From NCBI GenBank assembly GCA_032718475.1, contig JAUCBJ010007698.1, positions 1-64,000 of the forward strand: a stretch of DNA of 64,000 nucleotides, in the 5' to 3' direction. This stretch comes from Nemertoderma westbladi. Taxonomy: Eukaryota; Xenacoelomorpha; Nemertodermatida; Nemertodermatidae. Under the pieces are notes generated by a model. The model did no database searches, was not told the origin of the DNA, and saw only the letters and a list, made by a program, of their open reading frames with translations. Each line of letters starts with the position of its first letter. Within the stretch, counting starts at the first letter, position 1. This document shows positions 9,790 to 21,363 of this stretch, in pieces. Made by a program: the position numbers and the translations under genes.

Positions 9790-12700
9790 ATGGCAGAAGA
9801 TACCCTTCATAATAAGAAAATACCAGAAACTGGTAATTATTGTAAGGCGGACGATAAATTATTACCAGGTAAAAGTAAGCCAATGGATGAGGTGGTTATT
9901 ACTTTATTCACCATGCTCACATTGGGTGTCATACTCAGGGCGATATTAAAGAACTGCGCTATCCCATACACTGTTATACTTCTCATCTTGGGAGCCATTG
10001 TTGGGGTTATTGCCGATGCCACCGATGCCCTTGATTTTTACTTCAAACCTTTGGTTTGTATAAATCCCAACACAATTCTTTATATTTTTCTACCAATACT
10101 GATTTTCGAATCGGCATTCGCCCTCGATTTGCATATATTGCGACGAAGTTTCGGACAAGTGATGTTGATGGCGACTCTCGGGTTGGCCTTGGCCACAATA
10201 ATAACTGGAGTCTTCTGTCAGTTGGCTTTTCCGTATTGGAAAGATTGGCCAAAAGAAAATAAAAAGGGCCACGAGTCATGGTGTATCAGCCTAATGTTTG
10301 GATCGTTGCTTAGCGCCACAGACCCTGTGGCTGTTGTCGCCCTTCTCAAAGAACTCGGAGCCTCAAAGGTCTTGGGAACTGTAATAGAAGGGGAATCATT
10401 GTTGAACGATGGTGCCGCTATTGTATTTTTTGAGATATTTAAGGATATGGACGAAACACTAGAAGAAGAAAACCCGGCACTTCATATTTTTATATTTGCT
10501 GTTAAAATGATGATTGGAACTCCTATTTTCGGATATTTTATGGGACTATTAACTGTATTTGCTCTTAACAGTATTTGTGATGATGGAATTACAGAAATTT
10601 TGATAACTATTATATCTGCTTATTTGACGTATTACATAGGTGGCGAATTATTAACACTCTCAGGTGTAATCGCAACTGTGGTTCTGGGGGTTGTTGTAAA
10701 CGCAAACAAAACTTGTATCACACCATCGGTAGAAAGCTCTTTACATCATTTTTGGGAGATTGCTGTTTACATGGCAAATACACTTGTCTTCATTTTGGCT
10801 GGACTTATAATCGCAGTAAGAGGTCGTCCACATGAAGATGAGAAAGTCCAATATGCGATGGATTTGTTGTGGCTGATGGCCCTTTATGGCGTCGTCATTG
10901 TAGCGCGATTAATAGTTGTGGTTTCAATGTCTCCCATTTTGGTAAAATGTGGTTACGGCCTACTACTGAATGATGCCATAATTATATGGTGGGGAGGCCT
11001 AAGGGGCGCGGTTTCACTGGTACTCAGTCTGGAAGTTCAGCTAGATAAGCTGGATAACCCAGAGTACCAGTCCAAGATAGGGGCAAGAGTTCTGTTTCAT
11101 TGCGCTGGCATCGTCGCACTAACTCTTTGTGTGAACGCGACTACAGTTGGCCCAATAATGGGCTGCCGAGGAATGAATGTTGTCGAAAAACTCCGTTTGG
11201 AAACAATGCAGGTAGCTATTCAAAATATTCAGAAGAAGACGGCTGTTATTTTATATAGACTGAAGCGAAGGACTTTCACTGCCGATGCAAATTGGGAAAT
11301 TATAGAAAGATTTATCGAGGTTAAGGATCCATATGAAGGTTTGCATGTGGTGGCGGATGGCAGCAGTGACTCATTTGGGGGATACAGAGATACGGTAAAA
11401 CGTTTCCTCAAAATTCAGAAAACTACATACAAGCGCCAGTATAAAGAGGGTATTCTGGGAGCTACAGCCCTGTACAACTTGCAAGCTCTTTCCGATACTG
11501 CTATAGATGATGTACGCCTTGTTGATCCAGCTGATATTGCCACCTTCCTCGTCGTAGGTAAATGGTATCTCAAAATGCAAAAGTATCTAATAGGCGTTGT
11601 TTCGTCAACTACTAAACGAATATTGCCGCCCCCAAACAGCAAAGTGTTGTTGTATTTCTATAATATAGTAATTTCTTCATGGTTTGACCACGTTTCCCAA
11701 GGTCTTATATTTATGAACATAGTGCCTTGCATCTTGGAAATAATCATAGAACAATCATACGGAAGTGGATGCCAAAACGAAAAGTTGATAATTATTTCCT
11801 TACTACTAACCATTGTTAACTACACATTCTTCGCCTTATATTTTTTGGAAGTTGTTTTTCGGCTTATTGGTGAAAGGAAGTATTACTTCAATTCATATTG
11901 GAATTACTTAGACATGTTAGTTTTAACTATTTCCTTGATGGATGTGATTGGGGATATTGTCTCAGAATGTGAGGAGGATGTTGGATTGAAAAAAGTGAGC
12001 GCAGGTTTTCCTCTGGCACGGATGTTTCGGTTCCTTAAAACGGTTCGTATTATTAGGAGTGTTCGAGGATTGAAAACTGGTGTCATTCACCTTCATAAAG
12101 CCCTGTCCAATATAATGAACAATCAACTAAGTATTGGTTTTGATATGGCTCATACGCAATTGGAAGCTGAAAATAACAGCGCCGATAGGCTAAAAGACAT
12201 CACTGAAGACGAAGATACAATTAATATGATAAGGCAAAACGTTACCGAGAATAGGATCGAACTACAATGTTCACTGGATAGACTTGAGGTAGAATATCCA
12301 GGCATTGCTATTTCTTTGAAAACTCGTCAAGCTTCCCGTCTGCTGATCAATGAACAAGAGAAAGTAATAGAGACTTTGTGTAAAGATGGAGCATTAGCTC
12401 ACTATGAATATGGTATATTGCTCAAGGAGACAGTGCAAGCACGTTTATTCCAATATCAGAAGATACCTCCTAGTTTGGAACCACTCACGGCTACGTTCAT
12501 CATCGAATCAATACGCTGGTTGCGAGGCAACAAATATTTGTTAAAGCTCATTATCGAAAAAATAGTGAAGAAAAATTATAATATGAATGAATTAATAATG
12601 AGTAAATCTCTTCCCGCTAATGGAATATTTATTATAAATAGGGGATTCGTTGACGTTTCAATGAATGAACAAACCCAGAAATGGGGCCAGGTAAAGAGTG

Positions 12701-13260
12701 TTGGCAGCATCCTTGGAGAACTCGAATTTTTGAATTCTTTGACTGCAGATACAGCTGGCACACAGATATCAGATTATTCAATCATCCCATACAGCACTAA
12801 AGCAGTAGCGACCACTGATGCAGAGTTATATCATATAGATGGCGATATTCTGCTAAAGTGTATGCAAAAAGACAAGACCTTTCGTAGTAAGTTGTGGCTG
12901 AATTGCGCTATGCGAGAAGGGGGCAGAATTCTACTTGAAACCCAAGGTTATCAAGGATGGAGTGTGGCGACATCAAAAGAATACATGGCATCAATAGAAT
13001 CAGTGGCGCTGGAAGGATCGAGCTACAATGTGGAAGCCAACATCGGTCATCTGGTACTTATCCATGGAGTTGTAACGGTACAGAAAGCTCGGTATGAGGC
13101 ACCTTGTTTGATAACTCCAAAAATGGAAACAGTCATTAAATTTGGGACAAAAGACAAAAGCGTGATTAAACTGTTTAAAATTAAAAAACAACAAGAGTTC
13201 TTACAACCAACACAAGAGTATGGAAGAGCCTCGACCGACCTTAAATACGAACTTACTTGA
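9790..13260 (+). CDS. SLC9C1: Sperm-type Na+/H+ exchanger (sNHE, SLC9C family), intronless
   Basis: 1156 codons in one uninterrupted frame. Residues about 30-450 are a multi-span cation/proton antiporter domain with the S-A-T-D-P-V motif (about 175) and the G-E-S-L-L-N-D-G motif (about 201-208). Residues about 620-775 form a four-helix voltage sensor whose fourth helix (about 743-762) has seven Arg/Lys at every third position. Residues about 930-1070 resemble a cyclic-nucleotide-binding domain. This exchanger-plus-voltage-sensor-plus-CNBD order is diagnostic of sNHE/SLC9C, which in animals raises flagellar pH in sperm after hyperpolarisation. Length is close to mammalian SLC9C1 (about 1180). 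The ATG has A at -3 and G at +4; the next in-frame ATG is at residue 32. The lack of introns in so long a gene suggests a retrocopy or intron loss, but the frame is intact. Confidence 0.93.
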   Translation: MAEDTLHNKKIPETGNYCKADDKLLPGKSKPMDEVVITLFTMLTLGVILRAILKNCAIPYTVILLILGAIVGVIADATDALDFYFKPLVCINPNTILYIFLPILIFESAFALDLHILRRSFGQVMLMATLGLALATIITGVFCQLAFPYWKDWPKENKKGHESWCISLMFGSLLSATDPVAVVALLKELGASKVLGTVIEGESLLNDGAAIVFFEIFKDMDETLEEENPALHIFIFAVKMMIGTPIFGYFMGLLTVFALNSICDDGITEILITIISAYLTYYIGGELLTLSGVIATVVLGVVVNANKTCITPSVESSLHHFWEIAVYMANTLVFILAGLIIAVRGRPHEDEKVQYAMDLLWLMALYGVVIVARLIVVVSMSPILVKCGYGLLLNDAIIIWWGGLRGAVSLVLSLEVQLDKLDNPEYQSKIGARVLFHCAGIVALTLCVNATTVGPIMGCRGMNVVEKLRLETMQVAIQNIQKKTAVILYRLKRRTFTADANWEIIERFIEVKDPYEGLHVVADGSSDSFGGYRDTVKRFLKIQKTTYKRQYKEGILGATALYNLQALSDTAIDDVRLVDPADIATFLVVGKWYLKMQKYLIGVVSSTTKRILPPPNSKVLLYFYNIVISSWFDHVSQGLIFMNIVPCILEIIIEQSYGSGCQNEKLIIISLLLTIVNYTFFALYFLEVVFRLIGERKYYFNSYWNYLDMLVLTISLMDVIGDIVSECEEDVGLKKVSAGFPLARMFRFLKTVRIIRSVRGLKTGVIHLHKALSNIMNNQLSIGFDMAHTQLEAENNSADRLKDITEDEDTINMIRQNVTENRIELQCSLDRLEVEYPGIAISLKTRQASRLLINEQEKVIETLCKDGALAHYEYGILLKETVQARLFQYQKIPPSLEPLTATFIIESIRWLRGNKYLLKLIIEKIVKKNYNMNELIMSKSLPANGIFIINRGFVDVSMNEQTQKWGQVKSVGSILGELEFLNSLTADTAGTQISDYSIIPYSTKAVATTDAELYHIDGDILLKCMQKDKTFRSKLWLNCAMREGGRILLETQGYQGWSVATSKEYMASIESVALEGSSYNVEANIGHLVLIHGVVTVQKARYEAPCLITPKMETVIKFGTKDKSVIKLFKIKKQQEFLQPTQEYGRASTDLKYELT

Positions 13261-13373
13261 AAGAAAATTTGTAGTTATACTTTTGGATATACGAATATAT
13301 CAGAAATAATATTTATCGATTTACAACTATCATAAGTTCATAAAATAATATTATAATCACACTTATTTAATAC

Positions 13374-13379
13374 AATAAA
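13374..13379 (+). promoter_or_regulatory. Candidate polyadenylation signal of sNHE
   Basis: AATAAA lies 114 bp after the sNHE stop codon, the first such hexamer downstream. Confidence 0.5.
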
Positions 13380-13444
13380 TTCATATATAATATGCGTCTC
13401 AATTAGTTTTTAAACGTTGCAAGAATATTACTGAATGTCGACTC

Positions 13445-13524
13445 CCGCTGTTGCCCGGATTCGAACTGCGGACCTCCCACAAACCATATGATAGCCCTTC
13501 CACTTAGCTACCCAACCTCAGCTG
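13445..13524 (-). pseudogene. tRNA-like sequence
   Basis: The minus strand shows a box A-like GGTAGCTAAGTGG and box B GCAGTTCGAATCC at tRNA spacing, but the T stem has two mismatches and the acceptor stem is not complementary throughout. Probably a tRNA-derived SINE relic or pseudogene; isotype not assigned. Confidence 0.45.
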
Positions 13525-14007
13525 AAGAGTAAACCAGTTACACTAACTTGCACTGTGACTCACTTTATAATATTTGAATGTAGATTAACGATAACGCCAA
13601 ACTCTCCGACAACCTTGTCTAAAGTTATTCTACTTGGTAGTTTGACGCGAGCCATAAAGTAAAAAAAATAAGGCAACTGATTAATAATGTCTGCCTTATA
13701 AAGTAGTAAGGTGTAGTGTAGTGCTTACATATAGTAAAATAAAATTATTATATAAACATTGGAATTTAATGAATAAACATTGGAAATTAATGAATAATAT
13801 TAATAAACATTAAATTTTTAATATTAACTACAAACGCAATACAAAGTTAAACAAAACATTTATGCACCAATATCATTGTTGTTTTAATAATTAGTTATTT
13901 ACTTACAAATTCAGTCAGTTACCTGCCACACACGTAAACAAATATAATAACTCTCAATGCGGCCGCATTGTGATTGAAACACAGCCAATTTGACACCATC
14001 TATTTAA
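13525..14007. other. Intergenic A+T-rich spacer
   Basis: No gene or clear repeat beyond a short AATAAACATTGGAAATTAATG duplication (about 13755-13810). Confidence 0.5.
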
Positions 14008-17000
14008 CTGGTTGAGCTGGTACATCCCCTTGGGGCTACATCAGTAATAGTAACAGTCGAACAGCTGGTTGAGCTGGTACATCCCCTTAGGGCTACATCA
14101 GTAATAGTAACAGTCGAACAGCTGGTTGAGCTGGTACATCCCCTTAGGGCTACTTAAGTAATAGTAACAGTCGAACAGCTGGTTGAGCTGGTACATCCCC
14201 TTAGGGCTACATCAGTAATAGTAACAGTCGAACAGCTGGTTGAGCTGGTACATCCCCTTAGGGCTACTTAAGTAATAGTAACAGTCGAACAGCTGGTTGA
14301 GCTGGTACATCCCCTTAGGGCTACATCAGTAATAGTAACAGTCGAACAGCTGGTTGAGCTGGTACATCCCCTTAGGGCTACATCAGTAATAGTAACAGTC
14401 GAACAGCTGGTTGAGCTGGTACATCCCCTTAGGGCTACATCAGTAATAGTAACAGTCGAACAGCTGGTTGAGCTGGTACATCCCCTTAGGGCTACATCAG
14501 TAATAGTAACAGTCGAACAGCTGGTTGAGCTGGTACATCCCCTTAGGGCTACTTAAGTAATAGTAACAGTCGAACAGCTGGTTGAGCTGGTACATCCCCT
14601 TAGGGGTACATCAGTAATAGTAACAGTCGAACAGCAGGTTGAGCTGGTACATCCCCTTAGGGCTACATCAGTAATAGTAACAGTCGAACAGCTGGTTGAG
14701 CTGGTACATCCCCTTAGGGCTACATCAGTAATACAGTCGAACAGCTGGTTGAGCTGGTACATCCCCTTAGGGGTACATCAGTAATAGTAACAGTCGAACA
14801 GCTGGTTGAGCTGGTACATCCCCTTAGGGCTACATCAGTAATACAGTCGAACAGCTGGTTGAGCTGGTACATCCCCTTAGGGGTACATCAGTAATAGTAA
14901 CAGTCGAACAGCTGGTTGAGCTGGTACATCCCCTTAGGGCTACTTAAGTAATAGTAACAGTCGAACAGCTGGTTGAGCTGGTACATCCCCTTAGGGCTAC
15001 ATCAGTAATAGTAACAGTCGAACAGCTGGTTGAGCTGGTACATCCCCTTAGGGCTACTTAAGTAATAGTAACAGTCGAACAGCTGGTTGAGCTGGTACAT
15101 CCCCTTAGGGCTACATCAGTAATAGTAACAGTCGAACAGCTGGTTGAGCTGGTACATCCCCTTAGGGCTACATCAGTAATAGTAACAGTCGAACAGCTGG
15201 TTGAGCTGGTACATCCCCTTAGGGCTACATCAGTAATAGTAACAGTCGAACAGCTGGTTGAGCTGGTACATCCCCTTAGGGCTACATCAGTAATAGTAAC
15301 AGTCGAACAGCTGGTTGAGCTGGTACATCCCCTTGGGGCTACATCAGTAATACAGTCGAACAGCTGGTTGAGCTGGTACATCCCCTTAGGGGTACATCAG
15401 TAATAGTAACAGTCGAACAGCAGGTTGAGCTGGTACATCCCCTTAGGGCTACATCAGTAATAGTAACAGTCGAACAGCTGGTTGAGCTGGTACATCCCCT
15501 TAGGGCTACATCAGTAATACAGTCGAACAGCTGGTTGAGCTGGTACATCCCCTTAGGGGTACATCAGTAATAGTAACAGTCGAACAGCTGGTTGAGCTGG
15601 TACATCCCCTTAGGGCTACATCAGTAATACAGTCGAACAGCTGGTTGAGCTGGTACATCCCCTTAGGGGTACATCAGTAATAGTAACAGTCGAACAGCAG
15701 GTTGAGCTGGTACATCCCCTTAGGGGTACATCAGTAATAGTAACAGTCGAACAGCAGGTTGAGCTAGTACATCCCCTTAGGGCTACATCAGTAATAGTAA
15801 CAGTCGAACAGCTGGTTGAGCTGGTACATCCCCTTAGGGCTACATCAGTAATAGTAACAGTCGAACAGCTGGTTGAGCTGGTACATCCCCTTAGGGCTAC
15901 ATCAGTAATGCAGTCGAACAGCTGGTTGAGCTGGTACATCCCCTTAGGGGTACATCAGTAATAGTAACAGTCGAACAGCAGGTTGAGCTGGTACATCCCC
16001 TTAGGGCTACATCAGTAATAGTAACAGTCGAACAGCTGGTTGAGCTGGTACATCCCCTTAGGGCTACATCAGTAATAGTAACAGTCGAACAGCAGGTTGA
16101 GCTGGTACATCCCCTTAGGGCTACATCAGTAATAGTAACAGTCGAACAGCTGGTTGAGCTGGTACATCCCCTTAGGGCTACATCAGTAATAGTAACAGTC
16201 GAACAGCTGGTTGAGCTGGTACATCCCCTTAGGGCTACATCAGTAATACAGTCGAACAGCTGGTTGAGCTGGTACATCCCCTTAGGGGTACATCAGTAAT
16301 AGTAACAGTCGAACAGCAGGTTGAGCTGGTACATCCCCTTAGGGCTACATCAGTAATAGTAACAGTCGAACAGCTGGTTGAGCTGGTACATCCCCTTAGG
16401 GCTACATCAGTAATAGTAACAGTCGAACAGCTGGCTGAGCTGGTACATCCCCTTAGGGCTACATCAGTAATAGTAACAGTCGAACAGCAGGTTGAGCTGG
16501 TACATCCCCTTAGGGCTACATCAGTAATAGTAACAGTCGAACAGCTGGTTGAGCTGGTACATCCCCTTAGGGCTACATCAGTAATAGTAACAGTCGAACA
16601 GCTGGTTAAGCTAGTACATCCCCTTAGGGCTACATAAGTAATAGTAACAGTCGAACAGCTGGTTGAGCTGGTACATCCCCTTAGGGCTACATCAGTAATA
16701 GTAACAGTCGAACAGCTGGTTGAGCTGGTACATCCCCTTAGGGCTACATCAGTAATACAGTCGAACAGCTGGTTGAGCTGGTACATCCCCTTAGGGGTAC
16801 ATCAGTAATAGTAACAGTCGAACAGCAGGTTGAGCTGGTACATCCCCTTAGGGCTACATCAGTAATAGTAACAGTCGAACAGCTGGCTGAGCTGGTACAT
16901 CCCCTTAGGGCTACATCAGTAATAGTAACAGTCGAACAGCAGGTTGAGCTGGTACATCCCCTTAGGGCTACATCAGTAATAGTAACAGTCGAACAGCTGG

Positions 17001-17453
17001 TTGAGCTGGTACATCCCCTTAGGGCTACATCAGTAATAGTAACAGTCGAACAGCTGGTTGAGCTGGTACATCCCCTTAGGGCTACATCAGTAATAGTAAC
17101 AGTCGAACAGCTGGTTGAGCTGGTACATCCCCTTAGGGCTACATCAGTAATAGTAACAGTCGAACAGCTGGTTGAGCTGTTACATCCCCTTAGGGCTACA
17201 TCAGTAATAGTAACAGTCGAACAGCTGGTTGAGCTGGTACATCCCCTTAGGGCTACATCAGTAATAGTAACAGTCGAACAGCTGGTTGAGCTGGTACATC
17301 CCCTTAGGGCTACATCAGTAATAGTAACAGTCGAACAGCTGGTTGAGCTGTTACATCCCCTTAGGGCTACATCAGTAATAGTAACAGTCGAACAGCTGGT
17401 TGAGCTGTTACATCCCCTTAGGGCTACATCAGTAATAGTAACAGTCGAACAGC
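14008..17453. repeat. 57-bp minisatellite, about 60 copies, with variant units in blocks
   Basis: The unit starts CTGGTTGAGCTGGTACATCC, then CCTTAGGGCTACATCAGTAA, then TAGTAACAGTCGAACAG. Variants recur in a fixed order: a 51-bp unit lacking TAGTAA, followed by a unit with CTTAGGGGTAC, often followed by one starting CAGGTTGAG; this triplet is seen near 14735, 14850, 15350, 15520, 15630, 15910, 16245 and 16755. A third variant ends ACTTAAGTAA. The right end carries the variant GAGCTGTTACATCC. The 19-codon period leaves the minus strand open over long distances in blocks; that is a by-product of the period. Confidence 0.95.
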
Positions 17454-18023
17454 TGTTATTATTCCGATGTAACGTGGCCATTCAAGGATTCCCATCTGAA
17501 TTCAATTAAAGATTATTTCAGATGTTTTGCCTTTTTTTTAAACTTTTTCACAACAGGAACCACCAAACTAATGTAGAAGAACAAAGAATACCACAAACTA
17601 TTTAATGTGTCCGCGGTCCGCTACAATATTCATCCATTATTCTGGAACTATTTTCATTGGCTGCAGCAAAAGTTTAAACCGAAAGTAACATATTCGACTC
17701 ACCCAGTTCAATAGGGACACCAAACTATCTATCATGCGTTCTCATATAGACACAGACTGACTATTCAGCGACATCAATTAGTTAAATAATAGAGGATCTT
17801 AAACGGGCTGGTATTTTGAAACAAAACAAATCAAGTAGGAAAAAAATGGAAAAATAATATCTCCATCACCTACGGGAATTAATAATCGAACAAACAGGAT
17901 CAATAATTATAATATTATTACTTTATATTATTAGTCAAAATCTTTGTAATAATTCCTGTGCCGCGCCTGCGCCGCCGGCGCGGTATCAATATTGAAATCT
18001 AAATGAAAGTAAATAATTGCAAT
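17454..18023 (-). other. SCYL2 3' flank
   Basis: A+T-rich DNA downstream of the SCYL2 stop. It contains the GC-rich hairpin described separately; no canonical AATAAA was found on the minus strand close to the stop. Confidence 0.5.
17961..17983 (-). other. GC-rich hairpin in the SCYL2 3' region
   Basis: CCGCGCC (17961-17967) pairs with GGCGCGG (17977-17983) across a 9-nt loop, within otherwise A+T-rich sequence about 40 bp after the SCYL2 stop. It would lie in the 3' UTR. Confidence 0.6.
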
Positions 18024-19723
18024 TCAACCCAATAAATCCGAAATGTCTGAGGAACTAAGGGAATTCGATTGGATTGGTGGGGTTGTGGCTGTGGAGGAGG
18101 GTGGTTGGTAGGGTGGAGCATTAGTGGCAGTTAATGGGGGATAACTGATCCCAGGGTTGGAGATGGGTCGCTGTTGGTTGGCGTGGAAACGAGGAGGGGC
18201 TACCTCCATACGGTTCAGCGGTACTTTGGCTCTCTGAGACGGCAGAGTCAGTAGGGAATCGAAGGATGAAAGGTTGGGGGCCGTTGGTGGAGGGGGTCTA
18301 CTGGTTGGGAAACCCGAGTGGAAGGAATGAGACTGCGGAAGTGGGGCTGTCCTGGTGGTAGTCTGGGGTGGTTGACCCCAGCCCGGGTAGGTTATCGGTT
18401 GCGGGCCCGTTGGAGTTTGACCTTGCGGTGGTTGACCCCAGCCCGGGTAGGTTATCGGTTGCGGGCCCGTTGGAGTTTGACCTTGCGGTGGTTGACCCCA
18501 GCCGGGGTAGGTTATCGGTTTGGGACCTTGAGACTGAGCCGAAACGGCTACATCGTCTTCCAAATTGTATCTCGGACCCGACGAAATGGTTCCTGAAAGA
18601 TTCGAGGTTAAGTGAGAGGCGGCGAGATTCATCTTGGCGTCCAACGTGGAGGTCAAGTCGCGAGTCAACGGTCGGGGTTTACAGTGGTTACCTTGGTTAC
18701 TAGTGACCTTGATTGGGTTCAACGGACCCCCCTGGGACCGCAACTTGTCGCTCATCTCCTGTTGCGTCTGCAGTTGCTTTTTCTCCTCCATGTTGAGGGA
18801 ACGCCGCGGTTGATCGTGAGCTCCGCGCCGTTCCGAGTCGTTCCGCGCCGCGAGGATGTCGTCGATAGACGGCGGGACGACGGTCTCCCCGACGACGGCG
18901 TTCCCGTTGGCCACACCGAGCGGTCCGTGTTCGACTTGCAGACTCGAGATCTGCTCGAGTTTACGTCGCTGTTCCTCCTCAACCTGCCCCACCATCTCTT
19001 TTATGAGCGAAATAAACCCGGAGAATTGGTTGAGATTCAGTTGCGACTCGATGGCCAGTGGCAACAGGTAGGGGATAACGCGCGTAGCGAGGACCTCCTT
19101 GGTGATACCGAGTTTGGGGCTGGAGAAGGCGAGTTTGTAGATGCCGAGGATGGCCATGAGAACCGCGGGTTCGCGAGTCTTTATCTCGGCGCACAACGGG
19201 AGGATTTGGTCCATAACGAGCCACTTATCCAACGATCCTAACAGCTTCCCGAGGCAAACTAACGCGTTAACTCGAACCGAAAGAACCGGGGTTTCGAGAC
19301 AGAGTCGTTTTAGTCTCGGTAACACCGCGTTCTTTAACGAGGGGTAATCAATTGACGCGCCCAGGGTCGGGATGATGTTTAGACACATCTCGATGACAGC
19401 GACATTGTCGGTCTCCAGTGTCCCGTAGACCATCGGGAGGACGTAGTTCTTGATGTCATCCTGGGGGAACTTCTCCAATAGGAGGTCGATGCGTTGTAGG
19501 AAGATGAGAGGAATGTGAATGGGTTCCCGGAGATTGAGAACCGGACGGAGGTCCGGAAGAACGTGATTCCGGACAGCGTCCGGGGTGACGAGCTCAACGA
19601 TGGATAGAACGCAAGGGAGAACGAAGGGGACCATATCCGGGGACTTGTACTCCTGGGAGAGACAAGGGAGCACGCGGTGGAGGTTGATTCGGGGAGGGAG
19701 TTTATCGAGGACCTTGGGGAGAC
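18024..19723 (-). CDS. SCYL2: SCYL2 exon 2: HEAT-repeat and clathrin/AP2-binding tail
   Basis: The acceptor CTTCTCTCTAG precedes 19723. Joined to exon 1 in phase it gives a 920-residue protein. The exon opens with the conserved region that follows the kinase-like fold in SCYL2, then HEAT-type helical repeats that match the vertebrate protein closely in spacing (for example the D-M-V-P-F-V-L-P and L-V-C-L-G-K-L-L segments), then a disordered Pro/Gln-rich tail. SCYL2 (CVAK104) works in clathrin-mediated trafficking at the trans-Golgi and endosomes and binds clathrin and AP2. The tail contains a threefold tandem 20-residue repeat (separate entry) and ends in D-I-S-D-L-L-G, like the D-L-K-D-L-F-G end of the vertebrate protein, an adaptor/clathrin-type motif. 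Stop TGA at 18026-18024. Confidence 0.93.
18370..18535 (-). repeat. 60-bp tandem repeat inside SCYL2, three copies
   Basis: Three near-identical in-frame 60-bp units encode P-I-T-Y-P-G-W-G-Q-P-P-Q-G-Q-T-P-T-G-P-Q. The repeat lengthens the disordered tail without changing frame; the first copy in the protein differs by a Lys. Confidence 0.9.
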
Positions 19724-20437
19724 CTAGAGAGAAGGGGACAATGGGAAGTTATTATAGTAAATCTAAATGTTTTGTGTGATTTTAGTTGGTAATATAATTG
19801 TTATCAATAAATATTCAGAATGAAATCATTAAAGATTTTCTGTAATTGACTTTTGCCCACAAGAACGGTTTAGTCAGTGCATCCATTCCATTTCTTCCAT
19901 ATAATTTGCTTTAATAATAAATTTACTTCTGAAAGAGAAGGAAATATACGCGATTCGAATTACTTTCAGTTCAACATTGAATCGCTGTGTTCCTGTGTTC
20001 AAGGCAAAGTTGATATAAGCCAACGGCAGAACACCTTTAATGTATAAGTTGATTTTTACAGTTCTGGGTTAATTTGGTTTACTGAGTTTTGCCAACGTAA
20101 AATAACATAGTACACTTGGTTTTACCAATAATATTTAGCCAATAATTCCAGAATGGATGGGTGAGGTGAAAACGTAAAGAGTATGGTCAGGTGAAAAAAA
20201 GTTTACATATATCGAATTACCCAGAACTTTATAAACCAAACATTTTATTTTATTTACAGGGTTGCAGTACGGGACAGTCTGTATTTCTGTTAGAAATTAT
20301 TACGTAAAGTGCATGCAAGTTGTTAAAAAATCTTCTACTTTTTTTCCCCAAGTGCTACGTAATATTAATATAAATTTTTTCTTTGATTTGTACTTTTTTG
20401 TTGCTCAATTATTTAATAAAAGATATAGCGATATAAT
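19724..20437 (-). other. SCYL2 intron, 3' part
   Basis: The single SCYL2 intron spans 22841-19724 (3118 bp; donor GTATCC, acceptor CTCTCTAG). This part is A+T-rich; 20310-20437 matches the 6979-7100 relic in inverse orientation (TATATCGC ... ATTACGTA ... AAAAAAAGTAGAA). Confidence 0.7.
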
Positions 20438-20911
20438 GTTGCAAAATAAATATTGAGTTCCGTTTTGGAGTTCCCCTTGCAGACACTAAGGTTGCAATAA
20501 ATATTGAGTTCCGTTTTGGAGTTCCCCTTGCAGACACTAAGGTTACAAAATAAATATTGAGTTCCGTTTTGGAGTTCCCCTTGCAGACACTAAGGTTACA
20601 AAATAAATATTGAGTTCCGTTTTGGAGTTCCCCTTGCAGACACTAAGGTTACAATAAATATTGAGTTCCCTTTTGGAGTTCCCCTTGCAGACACTAAGGT
20701 TACAATAACTATTGAGTTCCGTTTTGGAGTTCCCCTTGCAGACACTAAGGTTACAATAAATATTGAGTTCCGTTTTGGAGTTCCCCTTGCAGACACTAAG
20801 GTTACAATAAATATTGAGTTCCGTTTTGGAGTTCCCCTTGCAGACACTAAGGTTACAAAATAAATATTGAGTTCCGTTTTGGAGTTCCCCTTGCAGACAC
20901 TAAGGTTGCAA
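20438..20911. repeat. 51-54-bp tandem array, nine copies, in the SCYL2 intron
   Basis: Unit GTTACAATAAATATTGAGTT then CCGTTTTGGAGTTCCCCTTG then CAGACACTAAG. Units differ by ACAATAAAT versus ACAAAATAAAT. A single degenerate unit with the same flank lies inverted at 6764-6805. Confidence 0.95.
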
Positions 20912-21136
20912 TAACTTTGTTCGAATGGATTTCTCTCAAATCACTTGCTACTTCGATGATCTTTGTAATAAAATTTAGACACAAAAATGTTTTATTTTTT
21001 TTTCGTCGGGGAAAAAGTACAGAACTCCATTTTCTCCCGATTTTGGGGTAAATTCGTGCGAATAGGAAACAATTTAATAATAAAATATATTTTGTTACAT
21101 TATTTCAACTTAACAGCGTTCAGGTGAATTACTCGT

Positions 21137-21288
21137 AACGCTGCAAAGTACTACTTTGTAGCGTTGCGGCTTATAGAACGGAACGCTACAAAGTAATCAA
21201 TAACATCAACAATTTCAATTACCGTATTCTAGAATGTATTATTTCCATTTATATTAATGCGTGCTGCTTTATTCAATATAGCAGCACG
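21137..21288. other. Two short hairpins in the SCYL2 intron
   Basis: AACGCTGCAAAGTA-CT-ACTTTGTAGCGTT (21137-21165) has a 13-14-bp stem with one mismatch. CGTGCTGCT ... AGCAGCACG (21260-21288) has a 9-bp stem. Their role is unknown. Confidence 0.6.
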
Positions 21289-21363
21289 TGCCAGTTTGCA
21301 GTGACGGGACTAGCTAAGCTACTGTGTGTAAATTATTGTTAAACGTGTAAGACTGTATTCCAT

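Noticed and set aside
14008-17453. CRISPR-like array
   Set aside because: Units are contiguous with no unique spacers, and the DNA is eukaryotic.
14553-17481. Repeated minus-strand frames with a 19-residue period
   Set aside because: Created by the 57-bp array; interrupted at random by unit variants.
18318-19241. Plus-strand frames of up to 209 codons
   Set aside because: Antisense shadows of SCYL2 exon 2, which has clear homology in the other direction.
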